A stretch of DNA of 26,604 bases, from positions 1,279,674 to 1,306,277 of the forward strand of contig BFEA01000185.1 of NCBI GenBank assembly GCA_003427395.1, given 5' to 3'. This DNA is from Chara braunii (taxonomy: Eukaryota > Streptophyta > Charophyceae > Charales > Characeae). The notes beneath the pieces are model-generated. The model was not told the origin of the DNA and searched no databases. It saw only the letters and a list, made by a program, of their open reading frames with translations. The position numbers and the translations under genes were made by a program. How positions within the stretch are numbered: the stretch's first letter is position 1; the number at the start of each line of letters is the position of its first letter. Shown piece by piece: positions 17,591 to 26,604 of the stretch.

Positions 17591-18240
17591 CGGAGTATAA
17601 CAAATTATTAGGAATACGACGCCATAAAAAAAATTACTTAGAAAGTACCACCACGGACCGGGTGCCGCCGACGGCCAAACCTAGGGGGATAACCCCGTCG
17701 TGCCCCTCGCCCCGCGGTTCCTTCACGCCTTTAATAACCACGGGTTGTCGCCGCTCGTCCTCGATCCCTGAATTTCCTTGACAAGAGTCTGATACTGTAG
17801 CCAATAACGCCAGGCCCAAGGCAGGGTCTAGCTCTGGCGGTCGCCTAAATAAACGGACACTGCGCGACGCGCCCAGCTACCGAGACGCCTTCAGAGGTCA
17901 CGTCGTCGTTGATACCGTCCTCCGCATGTACGCACAGGTCACAGGCAAGCACCTCAATCAACGGGACATAATCTTTTTAATCCCTACTTAATCAGAAATA
18001 AAGATAAAAATTATGGCCGATGATCCCACCGACTCTACAATTATCAACGAAATAAAAAGATCACGCGTGCCTCAAAATTCCGCGCGCCCATACACTCTCT
18101 ATTCTAGCCACTCATCCAACCAATGTAAACCTTAGACGCAGCCACGCCTCGCGTGGTGCACTTAAACTTTAATCTAGACTTAATTTTTGTTACTTGTAAA
18201 AACCAGGGCGGATACCCTTGTAAGGGTATTCGCGCCGACA
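17591..18240. other. Right end of the insertion with hairpins
   Basis: CGACGG/CCGTCG (17669-17674 with 17695-17700), CCACGC-CTC-GCGTGG (18142-18156) and GCGGATACCCTT-GT-AAGGGTATTCGC (18208-18233, 12 bp with one G/T) lie in this segment. The last ends seven bases before the terminus. A hairpin just inside the end recalls Helitrons, but the duplication and TGT/ACA ends argue against that class. Confidence 0.6.
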
Positions 18241-18244
18241 ACGG
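18241..18244. repeat. Right ACGG target duplication of the 7.35-kb insertion
   Basis: ACGG, matching 10886-10889. Confidence 0.7.
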
Positions 18245-18921
18245 TCAGTTAGACAGGGAGACCCTATAGCTCCCTTGCTCTTCGTTATCATCATGGAGGC
18301 CCTGCCGTCTACCGTAAGGGTCAACCCACTCATTCACGTGATATATGTTCCCAAAATATTGCACCATCAAATTTCAGTCACATCACTTTTCAAGTTCGTT
18401 GATGATCTGACAGTGCTCATGAGAGTCAGACCCTGGTGGACACCATACAAACTTTCTCGATAGCGACTGATATGGTGTTGAACTAGGGTTCTAAGACTGA
18501 GGGATGGTGGCTCCAACCCTTAGACCCACCCCCGCCTGAACCGGCCGTGGAATGAAAACATCGGGAGAAAGCAATACGGGTGTTGGGAGTTTCACTTACG
18601 ACAATGGACCCTCCAGCGGACCATGGGGTTTCGTTAGTGGAGGAGGCGATGAGGAGACTGGTCAGTTGGAAGGGCCTACACACCTCCATAGTAGGAAGAT
18701 CATTGACGCTCAACACAACCATTTTCTCTACTATGTGGTATAAGGTAGCCTGCTGGCCGATACAACCAAGATCCCTTAAAAGACTCAAACGTGCAGCGGC
18801 GACCTATGTTTGGAAAAATGACCGTGAGGATCCGTTGTTCCTCTCCAGGGTGGCGTGGGACTATAGAGCCCAAACTCGCTCTAAGGGTGGACTCCCATTT
18901 TGGAACCAGAAGACTAACTAA
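18245..18921 (+). pseudogene. LINE copy 2, RT C-terminal half
   Basis: Picks up the RT exactly where 10889 stopped: SVRQGDP, then LLFVIIMEALPSTVR and FKFVDDLTVLM. The catalytic box is FVDD (18395-18406) where copy 1 has FADD. A stop follows at 18461-18463 and there is at least one frameshift. The post-RT region then reads clearly in another frame (18580-18921): LGVSLTTMDPP, SWKGLHTSIVGRSLTLNTTI and AATYVWKN, ending RVAWDYRAQTRSKGGLPFW. This order (GSKT, then YLGV, then W...L..GR..LI) is the standard LINE region after the palm. Decayed, non-functional. Confidence 0.9.
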
Positions 18922-18924
18922 AAA

Positions 18925-19330
18925 CCCTGTCCTTCAAGGTCATAATTCGCCTACTCATGGGCAATAACATTCGAGAGAAGGTTAACAACAGTCGTATTTT
19001 TCATCACCACTTCAAGACACCCTTCACCACTTCAGGATGCAGTCTGCTTAAACAGGTGGTTTTCAGGGTCTTCGGACCTTTCACCACTTCAAAACACCCT
19101 TCACCACTTCAGGATGCAACCTGCCTAAACAAGTGGTTTTCAGGGTTTTCGGACCTTTCACCACTTCAGGATCATTCATGATTTTCAGACTGCCCAAAAC
19201 TCTCACTTCACCACTTTAGGATGCAGCCTGTCTAAACAGGTGGTTTTTAGCGTCGTCGGACCTCTTACCACTTAAGGAGCATTCGGGATTTTCAGACTAA
19301 CAAAAACTCTCACTTCAGAATTTTCGTTCC
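18925..19330 (+). repeat. 77-bp minisatellite inserted in LINE copy 2
   Basis: About three units built on CCCTTCACCACTTCAGGATGC, CTGCyTAAACAGGTGGTTTTC and TCGGACCTTTCACCACTTC. AGGATGC recurs at 19034-19040, 19111-19117 and 19218-19224. The first period is 77 bp; the second is 107 bp owing to an extra 30-bp block (ATTTTCAGACTGCCCAAAAC-like) that recurs near 19292. ACCACTT/AAGTGGT can pair within a unit. It interrupts LINE coding text on both sides. Confidence 0.85.
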
Positions 19331-20900
19331 AGAATTTTCAGCTATCCATTAACCGTTTGTGTGACATTCTGTGGGCCCCGTATTATGAACTGCAAATACC
19401 AAATATGTCTCCCCCTCGCCTGCTGAAGCTCCTGTCCATGCACGACAATGACTCACCAACCCTTCCTGGACAGTCCCCACTGCGTCAAGAATGCCCGACC
19501 CACAGACACCGCAAGAACGAGTCAAAAAAGACATTCCAAACGACCCCCTGTGGCCAGGCATGGTCAAGCTGTGGCGAGAGATGTGCCCGAATAGGCTCCC
19601 CCCGCCCATGCGATGGCACGAGATTGTTAAACAACCGCTCGTTGGCAACCCCATATTTCTGATCACGAGGGGAAACCCTTTCACCTCGATAACAGGTCGC
19701 ATTGGAGAGGTTGGGTGGCCAAGGGGGTTTACCTGGTGGCAAGCATATGAGACTTTAAATGAAATACTTAGAAATATGATGACCAAATGAAAGACACACT
19801 CAAATATGTCAGGGGCAGACCCAAAAAGTTACGCCAACTACAGGAGGCGGTCCCCCTGGCTTGGGGGCGACAACTTAAGCAAGATCCCACCATCCAACAG
19901 GGGGACCGGGTGGTCCAATGGACACAACTCCACTCACCAACAATGGTCGGACGGGTAACAAATCAGTACAACCATCAGGTTTGCGTAGAAGCGTACAGCA
20001 TATCCCATCCTGGGGCGAGGTGCTTCCCCGCGATGAGAAATGAAGAAGCTGATCACAACTCAAACTGGTCTGGTCTCGTTAGAGTCAGAGTTCTGGAAGA
20101 GGAGAATCAAACGTTCTCTGCCTTCCAACCGGACTCCCCCCCTGGCCACTCTCCCGTTTGATCCGTTGGTTTGGGAATGGACACAGCCTTCCCCGACCAA
20201 ACCCCTAAAAATCTGGCAATATTCCGTAAAACAAGGTTACCGCAGAGAGCACAAAACCTGCCAGATGGAGACCTTGATAAAAAGACGGCGGGGGAGGGAC
20301 TCAATCCTCCCCCCGGAGGGCCTCAGGGACTTCTCTTGGTCACAATGTATCCACATAATGCCGACAACACACAGGGCACTCCAGTGGCAGATCCTGTACC
20401 GCGGTCTGTCCACCCCAGACTGGCTCGTCACAAGGACAAACCTTGAACAACAAGGCCGCCTTTCGCCTATCTGCCGCTACTGCTGTAGGACCTACCAGCC
20501 CGCCCGAGCGACCCTGAAACACTGCCTATTAGGCTGCGTGTCCCAGATATGGAGGTGGTGGGACGCCGCATGGACGGTTCTCACAGGCTTCCAGTTCTCG
20601 TGGCTACCTAGATTTTTACTCCTAGGGAACCAGGCGGATGTCCCGGCTACCTGGTCCCTCTATGAAAGGAATCTCTTTCAAATTACAAGACTGGAGCTGC
20701 TGATGATGGCCTGGCGAGCCCACTGCTCCTTCGACCGACAACAACACGTGGTCAGACTCCCGCAAGCCAAGGAACACATCGCAAACTACCTGACAGCTAG
20801 GGTAAAAGCAGTCTGGGACCACCTCCGGCACCAAATGCGGTTAATAGAGGATAACCCGAGCCTCACCCCTCAGGCTAAGAAACAAACACAGAGGAAGTGA
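19331..20900 (+). pseudogene. LINE copy 2, C-terminal region with zinc knuckle
   Basis: Coding text in three successive frames with shifts near 19490, 19790 and 20040. The last frame (to TGA at 20900) is 286 codons long and has the LINE C-terminal pattern: PLVWEWTQPS...QYSVKQGYR, then PTHRALQWQILYRGL, then CRYC...TLKHC...C (about 20472-20535), then W-W and a long amphipathic tail. CxxC...HC...C is the zf-RVT-type knuckle of plant-type LINE proteins, thought to bind template RNA. This last part is the best preserved of the copy. Confidence 0.85.
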
Positions 20901-21840
20901 GGACGCGGTTCTCAGAGGAGTGGTTGGGACCTACGAAAGCGGTGGTAGACATCTACAACTCACAAAATACAATGGAAATACTGAAGGAGGGCCGAAAATA
21001 CGTGGTCTTACAAACCACTATCTCATTTCTTCGTCCCATATGCAGCCAAGTTCCTCCTCCTCCTCACTTCCCCTTCCCTACCAGACATAATCGGTAATTG
21101 AAGTCTCCAAAGCTCTGGAAGGCTCTTGAATGGAAGACACAAGATTGACAACAACAAAATAAACAGCTGTGGGAATCTTGGATGGCCTGAGCCTGGAGGA
21201 CCTCAAGATGACCGAGGTTTCGGAAGATTGGACCGGCACAATGACCTGCATCCCTCAGAGCGAGAACGAATAATGAAGGGTGGCACGAGAGGTGAGCGGA
21301 GGATGCAGAGACGAGAGACAAAGCAACAAGAAACTGGGGGATAGCGGGTACCATATCATTGCACAGAGCCAGGTTTTATCGATTCTGTGTTTTCTTGGTT
21401 CTCCAAGGACACAGAGAGGGTTTAGCGGCTTAAAGGGTTTCAAAGGGACACCTCACAGCAACATTGCACAGAGGGGTTGTAGAACATGACTGTCTCCGTT
21501 TTCGATTGACTTCCTGATTGAATTTCAGATTGATTTTCATAAGTGAATTTTGGATCGGGTGGTCCAATATTCAGTGATCATAAGTCCTATGGGATATCTC
21601 AACGACGATTCTCATTTTCTGATCTTGCATAATTCGACGTTCGTAAATCAGAGTTTTGACTCTGATTTAAAAGCAAAAACGATTCTTATCTGTTTAGTTT
21701 CTTAAGGATCTTGCGTGTCTGTCGATCTTCGTAATTTAGTTTTATCAAACTTCTAGTCTAAATTCTGAATGGATGTGATACTAAGCCTAACAATACGAAG
21801 AATTATCTGATTTTGACGCTCTTCAGTTTTACCTAGTAAT
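20901..21840. other. LINE 3' flank, no gene seen
   Basis: A 66-codon plus frame at 20897-21097 overlaps the LINE stop and may be 3' UTR. A CTCCTCCTCCTCACTTCCCC pyrimidine tract lies near 21053. From 21490 the sequence is T/A-rich with stops in every frame. I see no clear poly(A) tail or target duplication for copy 2. Confidence 0.45.
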
Positions 21841-23260
21841 TAGTCTCGGTGAAGGAAGGAGGGGCGGAATTAAAAAGGGGAGGATGGGAGGAGGAAAGGT
21901 GGTCTTCAATCAGAGGATTGATGTCGGTGAAGATGAGTAGGTCAGGAGGACGAGGTTGGGATGACATGGGCCGGTGCTGGAGCTTGGTTCTGTGACCCGG
22001 GGGGGAGCTTGAGGCCCATGGAATTATGCCGAGGGTGGAAGGCATAACCAGATCGTCCAACACAAGCGGCGCCGGGGTTCTGACCCTATAACCTGTGTAG
22101 GGGTTTGTCGCTATGGGAATTGTCGAGGGAGGAAGGCACTTCCTATCTGACAGAACTAGGTTGGTCGGTACTGGGGAATGTTGCAGTGCCCTGTTACCTA
22201 TGCAGAAGGGGGTATGAGACCAAGTGTGTTCTGGTTCGAGGACCGAAAGTCGAGACCGACGACTCTTTTGTTGAGGGGGGGACTTTAGGATGGTTGGTAT
22301 TTAGTTTTGACCTCTCCCCCCTTTTTTAGATGGCTGTTCGGGGGTCTTAAGAATGCTTTTGGGCTCTCGGGATCCCTGGCAACTCTTCTTAGGTGCTTTT
22401 TGATGTTGTTATACTCAGGGACCTGTATGGCTGCTCGATGTCAGAACGACGCTGGCCGGAGCTGGGGTGTGTTACCCTGTGACGTGTTGATGCAGGAGCA
22501 TGAGGCCTGGTAGAGAGATCTGGGGATGCTTAGGGGTGGGCATCCTACGGAACAACTAAGGGTTGCTGCTGGGACGACGCTGGTCAAAGCTGGGGTGAGT
22601 TGTGTCACCCTGTAACCTAGCAGGATGTTGGGTGTGAGGCCTGGAAGAGCTCGGCAGGGAGTAGGACAGTGTTGAAAGGCCTCGGAAGGGGCGTTAGGGA
22701 TTCCAAGGGTTTCTGAGCATTTGTAGGACCCGCCAAGTCTCTTTTTTTATGTTTTCAAGTACGAGTTTTCACTTAGTTAAATCCAGTTGTCAAAAAAGGG
22801 GGTAGGCTGTTCTGTCCTTAAAATGTCTTCTGGATCCTGGGGTTTCCTGGCAATCTCTTCTAGGTAGTCTAAAGGCTGTAATACTCGGTGACCTAAGGCT
22901 GTTCGACGCCAGAACGACGCTGGCCGGTGCTGGGGTGTTGCCCTGTAACCTGTTGACGCAGGGGCATGAGGCCTGGTAGAGAGATCTGGGGGTGCTTTGG
23001 GGGGGCATCCCACGGGACAACCAAGGGTTGCTGCTGAGACGACGCTGGACGGAGCTGGGGTGAGTTGTGTTGCCCTGTAACCCAGCAGGATGGGGGGTGT
23101 GAGGTCTGGAAGCTCGGCAGGGAATACGACAGTGTTGGAGATCCTTGGAAGGTTCTGTTAGGGACTTTGCGGGATTGGGGGCTTTTTTAGGACTTTTGCA
23201 GTCTATTCCCGTCCCTTTTTCGGAGTAACGGGAAGGAAAGGGATCGAGAGAGAAAGGTAT
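21841..23260 (-). repeat. Degenerate repeat block B, inverted copy of block A
   Basis: Read on the minus strand this holds the same units as 4150-6080. Two U units lie at about 23180-22830 and 22740-22400. A W unit lies at about 22250-21850, including the CTCGACAATTCCCATAG segment matching 5442-5460. U copies share CTCTCTACCAGGCCTCA, GGTTACAGGG and CAGCGTCGTTCTG with block A. The 157-codon minus frame (23263-22790) and a 73-codon frame in block A share peptide similarity, but the whole DNA is alike, so coding is not implied. Confidence 0.8.
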
Positions 23261-23269
23261 CACACGTCC

Positions 23270-23525
23270 TGCTAGTGAAGGGGCTAGCTGGTAGAACAGA
23301 AATAGGGCATAGCAGCAGTAGAGATGGTGGCCTTGCTGCAGTAAGTCTTGCCGGAGTGGGGTGAGGAGGACTGTTGGTGGATTCCCGAGTCTTCTTCTGG
23401 TTTTTTATTATCTCTGAAGTCCCTTACAAAAAAGCTCTGAAGTAGCTCTAAATTCCCTCAATTGGACTTTTTCAGTACATCCTTAGTTTCACGGTCATGA
23501 AATTTTCTGATGGTTTTTCTGAACG
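23270..23525. other. No gene seen
   Basis: Spacer between repeat block B and the two-hairpin element cluster, without a recognisable feature. Confidence 0.4.
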
Positions 23526-23530
23526 TACTC

Positions 23531-23580
23531 ATGGGACGCTGGGCCCGGTTCCCAGCTCGTGCCAATTTGAGAGGATATGG
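23531..23580 (+). mobile_element. Two-hairpin element, 5' part only
   Basis: GGGACGCTGGGCCCGGTTCC, then CAGC and CGTGCC, with a perfect GCTGGG/CCCAGC stem. It departs from the consensus after about 38 bases. Confidence 0.6.
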
Positions 23581-23590
23581 TTGTATCTAT

Positions 23591-23668
23591 GGGACGTTGG
23601 ACCCAGTTTCCAGCAGGTGCTGCTCCCCACCAATAGATGGAGCTCGTGTTTAAAAAAAAAAAAAAAAG
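23591..23668 (+). mobile_element. Two-hairpin A-tailed element, full copy
   Basis: GGGACGTTGGACCCAGTTTC, then CAGCAGGTGCTGCTCCCCAC and CAATAGATGGAGCT, a short linker, and A15 (about 23652-23666). The second hairpin is GCTCC/GGAGC around a 12-nt loop. The A-tail suggests retroposition. Too short for an internal pol III promoter as seen. Confidence 0.65.
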
Positions 23669-23818
23669 AACATGACTGTCTCATTTCAGGGGGGCTGCTG
23701 AACTAGGGCTGGGCTAACAGATAAGGTGGTGCTCCATGAAGGGAAAGGGGACAACAGCAGCTCCAAGGGACAACGGAGCCACGGAGCCCCGGGAAGAGAC
23801 AACTATTGTAAGTTGTAT

Positions 23819-23841
23819 CAATGGGACGCTGGACCAAAGAG
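23819..23841 (+). mobile_element. Two-hairpin element, fragment
   Basis: Only the leading ATGGGACGCTGGACC is kept; the rest is unrelated. Confidence 0.4.
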
Positions 23842-23865
23842 AAAATTCAGTACCTCTCAAGGAAA

Positions 23866-24205
23866 AATGAAATTCTTGAACATATTAAAATTTTTAACAA
23901 AGGCTGGCTTGGCAGGGGAACGGGGAGGAAAGCTAGGGAAGGTTGGCTGGGAAGGTGCCCTAGCAAATGATGATGTTGCCCTCATCAGGAACTACAAGAT
24001 TCATTTCAATGATTGGAGTTCGGTGGACCCTATGATCCGTCTACGACCTGCTTCTGAATTCCCTGACCCCTTTCCCCCAACCATCAGTCAATGGTTCCTA
24101 TCTCATGGTACGGTCCAGCATAGAGGTAAATTGTCACTCAGATTTTGGTGTGTTTTCCCAATCATAAAAGGGCTAGTTCAGAGTGTAAGACTTGGCGCCA
24201 AGTAG
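23866..24205 (+). pseudogene. Unrecognised coding relic, copy 1
   Basis: Part of a 159-codon plus frame (23726-24205). Its segment NYKIHFNDWSSVDPMIRLRP, followed by ASEFPDPFPP (about 23989-24078), aligns with a translated segment at 25740-25850 that has the same spacing of NY, DW, V-P, LR and FPDPFPP. Two copies that agree at the protein level while the flanks differ suggest a once-coding family, probably from a transposable element. I do not recognise the domain. Confidence 0.45.
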
Positions 24206-24247
24206 TCTGGTGAAGAGGCCCAATCCATAATGATAATTACATTGTAA

Positions 24248-24302
24248 TGGGACGCTGGACCCGTTTTCCAGCAGGTGCAGCTCCCCACCAATAGATGGAG
24301 TG
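24248..24302 (+). mobile_element. Two-hairpin element
   Basis: GGGACGCTGGACCCGTTTTC, then CAGCAGGTGCAGCTCCCCAC and CAATAGATGGAGTG. The first stem is GCTGGA/TCCAGC, a compensated G-C to A-T change from the GCTGGG/CCCAGC copies. Confidence 0.65.
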
Positions 24303-24390
24303 ACTCAAACAGCTATATTAGCAAGGGATGCTCGTATCACCCTGGCGAATATAGTCTGTAAATGTCTTAAAAAAAAAAAAAGAAAAAAAA

Positions 24391-24554
24391 GGGGACGATG
24401 GACCCGGTTTCCAGCAGGTGCCGCTCGCCACCAATAGATGGAGCAGCCCAAAAGATAAGCCCTCAATTCTGATGGTTCTCTTACCACCGCCAGGATAGAG
24501 GGATATCGCAAGGGCTATTCTTCCCCCCCCCCCCCCCCCCAAAAAAAAAAAAAA
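24391..24554 (+). mobile_element. Two-hairpin element with C18A14 end
   Basis: GGGACGATGGACCCGGTTTC, then CAGCAGGTGCCGCTCGCCAC and CAATAGATGGAGC, about 100 bases of further sequence, then C18 (24523-24540) directly followed by A14 (24541-24554). An A-rich run precedes it (24369-24390). The C-then-A end matches the copy at 3762-3840, so this may be the true 3' end of the element. Confidence 0.6.
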
Positions 24555-24591
24555 GGTGGGTTGGGGATTTTGGATGTAACTTTACAATGTC

Positions 24592-24665
24592 AGGCATTGG
24601 TGCTCCAATGGTTAAAGCGTTCGATTTTCACTAGTGACCTCCCTTGGAGAGAACTAGCTCTTGAG
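24592..24665 (+). promoter_or_regulatory. tRNA-like A-box sequence, possible SINE head
   Basis: TGGTGCTCCAATGGTTAAAG, then CGTTCG (24599-24624), looks like the D-arm half of a tRNA. A matching B box is not clear, so this is not a tRNA gene. It may be the head of a decayed SINE. Confidence 0.3.
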
Positions 24666-25480
24666 AACAAATTCGGAGACTAGCCCCTATCTCAACGGTG
24701 GACATTCACCCTCTCTCATGGGTAGAGAACTGCTTTTGGAGCATTCCTTGTGCCCATGCCCGGAGTAAAGGGGAAGAGAGGGAGGAAGCAAGAAAAGACC
24801 ACCTACTGGATAAATTCTGGACAGTGATATGCACACAAGCTGCAGGATAATCTTGATCTCATCCTTTCTTTCTGGTTGGCAACATTGAGAAAGGGACCGT
24901 CAATCATAGAGGCGGACTGGGTTTGTGGGTTGAGGCCTGATTCGCTAAACATATTTCAGCTTTTCTCGGGACCATTCATTGAGGCAAACACAACAGGATA
25001 GTGTGTCCTCTTCCCCTTTTCACTCCCTCTATAGGATCAGAGTGTTGTTTGGTTCATCCTCAAAAGGATGGCAGGCGTTTCACCTTCATACTCCAATTCC
25101 AGAATTATCGTTGGATGCTGAGGAATGGGTGTGGAGATCCTCCACAAGGAATAAACCGCAAAAAATATTGTCATTGTCAATCAAGGCCTCTTTAAGTTAC
25201 CGTTTTCTGTGTCCGTGGGTAGATGTTCTGGCTATAATGCAGGACAGATGAGTTTGTCATCTTAACATTCATATGGACTCACTTGGTTCCTTTAGGTGGT
25301 GCAAGGGTTCAAGGAGAGACCGGCTAAGTTTGCATCCTTGCAGTGGCAAAGACAATGTGAGCATGAGGACAGAGACAGAATGATACACCCATAAGTCGCA
25401 CAGTCCCGTCACGCACGCAACAAGTCCTGCTGTAACTGGCAACTCAATTTATTTATTATTGGAAAAGAAGCTATGCTGTG
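24666..25480. other. No supported gene
   Basis: Several short readings look faintly coding (for example VHPQKDG near 25047). None is long enough or clear enough to assign. Confidence 0.4.
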
Positions 25481-25489
25481 GTATTGTGG

Positions 25490-25870
25490 TACCAGCGCTG
25501 TGTTCAAAACTGGGAAAAGGTCAGGATAGTAGATGTGGAGATTGCAGACCTCATACAGTAATTTATTCAAAGGGAAGTGAGAGCTTACTGGTCCAAAATC
25601 AAAGTGGAATTGAATGCCTTTTGACAGAAAATTGATATAGAGAAAAAAAACCAGAAGTTTTCATTGGATTGGCTAGGGGATGCCTCAGGGAAGAAACTGG
25701 GGGAGGTGCTTTGGCCAGGAGGGGAAGGGGATGAGGTCACTTCAAAACAAATTATGATATTTCCTTCCGAGACTGGTTCAAAGTCCAGCCAAGAGCTTCC
25801 TTGAGATCTCCCGAACTTTTCCCGGATCCTTTTCCACCATCGGAGTTGGCTTTGGTTGATCTTTTTTTTT
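25490..25870 (+). pseudogene. Unrecognised coding relic, copy 2
   Basis: Plus-strand text with stops and frameshifts. One frame near 25560-25720 reads REVRAYWSKIKVELNAF and LDWLGDASGKKLGEVLW. The next reads NYDISFRDWFKVQPRASLRS, then PELFPDPFPP. The latter matches the relic at 23989-24078. GKKLGEV also matches GGKLGKV of copy 1 at the right distance. Same orientation as copy 1, about 1.75 kb apart. The overlapping minus-strand frame (25923-25585) is a shadow. Confidence 0.45.
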
Positions 25871-26310
25871 GAGGCAAGTACACCTGTGTCACATCTGTAG
25901 TTCAGAACGGGCAAAAAAAACACAGTTCGGCAGGTCCCTGTCCTTCCCAGTTCATAAAGGCAAAAAAAACATCAGGCGGCTCTCCCTACACATGGCAAGT
26001 TAGAAATGGGCAGTTTTCTCATTTTCAGGACCAGGTATCGGGGCAGTCCATTTCCGTTCAGATAAAGGGTCTGAGGACAGAGTAGCACCCACCGGGGGCC
26101 AAGTTCCACAAGCAGCATATAGTTTTCTCAACGCCCTCATCTGGACGTGTTTGTGGAGATGTGGGGTTGAGGAAACTCAACGTGATTTCTGCACTTCTGC
26201 ACCCACACGTCCAGATTCGAGCGTCGAGAATGGTGGGACTTGGCACCCGGCCCTGTGGAGCTCATGCAGAGAGGATGCAAATTCCGTTCCAGGTGGGCTG
26301 CAGGGGCGAC
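25871..26310. other. No gene seen
   Basis: Contains two CAAAAAAAACA-type runs (25912-25922 and 25962-25970) and no recognisable frame. Confidence 0.4.
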
Positions 26311-26313
26311 CGC

Positions 26314-26604
<291 letters not shown>

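Larger units (their letters stand above)
10890..18240. mobile_element. 7.35-kb insertion of unknown class nested in LINE copy 2
   Basis: Both borders are fixed by the LINE reading frame, which is continuous when this segment and one ACGG are removed. The termini are inverted: TGTCGG(G)CGC at the left and GCGCCGACA at the right, flanked by ACGG. TGT...ACA ends with a 4-bp duplication are known from LTR retrotransposons and from Ginger-type DNA transposons. I find no matching terminal direct repeats, no RT, integrase or transposase motif, and no primer-binding site. It is therefore non-autonomous or a new type. Its interior has six strong hairpins at 11.54-11.81 kb, about 120-bp degenerate tandem repeats at 12.64-12.96 kb, a ten-copy hairpin array, a 178-bp tandem repeat and a 12-bp terminal hairpin. 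The right third is GC-rich. Confidence 0.8.

Noticed and set aside
16375-17781. Long GC-rich open frames (135-242 codons)
   Set aside because: They overlap on both strands, are low-complexity, and arise from few stop codons in C-rich DNA.
10890-18240. Helitron, because of the hairpin near the right end
   Set aside because: A target duplication flanks the element and the ends are TGT/ACA; the TC start and CTRR end are absent.
10890-18240. Ordinary LTR retrotransposon
   Set aside because: By eye I found no direct repeat between the two ends and no gag-pol motif. Ends and duplication length still allow a derived form, so this is set aside rather than excluded.
24592-24665. Functional tRNA gene
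   Set aside because: Only a D-arm/A-box-like half is present; no T-arm or acceptor pairing.
25035-25070. Ty3/gypsy integrase tail (VHPQKDG resembling YHPQTDG)
   Set aside because: Only six residues fit; no HHCC or DDE region and no continuing frame.

Overview
This window looks like repeat-dense nuclear DNA from a eukaryote. It carries long CA/GA microsatellites, decayed non-LTR (LINE, L1-like) reverse-transcriptase copies, short A-tailed elements and tandem minisatellites. I see no bacterial operon, rRNA, intact tRNA gene or intact host gene. The LINE domain order (endonuclease-like, RT, C-terminal CxxC...H...C knuckle) and the splice-like signals fit a green-lineage organism (plant or streptophyte alga), but that assignment is an inference and is not secure.

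Layout. 1-4.1 kb: a CA microsatellite, an unrecognised open frame running off the left edge (minus), a three-way-junction foldback, a possible tRNA-derived SINE, and several copies of a short family that can fold into two hairpins and is followed by an A-tail. 4.15-6.08 kb: a degenerate repeat block built on a GGTTACAGGGCAACA / CGACCAGCGTCG unit. 6.1-7.9 kb: AT-rich sequence with weak coding relics and an 89-bp duplication. 7.9-10.04 kb: LINE copy 1, cut by a 236-bp MITE with a perfect 8-bp target duplication. 10.04-20.9 kb: LINE copy 2. It is split inside its RT by a 7.35-kb insertion (10890-18240) and again by a 77-bp-unit minisatellite. 20.9-21.8 kb: LINE 3' flank. 21.84-23.26 kb: the 4-6 kb repeat block again, inverted. 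23.5-24.55 kb: a cluster of the two-hairpin elements. 23.8-25.9 kb: two related unrecognised coding relics. 26.3 kb to the end: compound GA/CA microsatellite.

The most unusual content is inside the 7.35-kb insertion. It starts TGTCGG, ends CCGACA and sits between ACGG duplications. I see no polymerase, transposase or long terminal repeats in it. It is rich in hairpins: six strong stem-loops within about 270 bases near its left end, and ten copies of one hairpin at 13.23-14.05 kb. These ten share an invariant loop and inner stem (CATT-CATCTTAGAAAC-AATG) and a single bulged pyrimidine, while the outer stems change in a base-pair-compensated way. A 178-bp tandem repeat further right carries a second hairpin with compensated stems. 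The ten-hairpin array lies between a strong 5' splice site (13134) and a strong 3' splice site (14136), so it may be intronic. Compensatory change in stems argues for a selected structure or a copying mechanism that keeps both arms matched. This is the best candidate for something undescribed.
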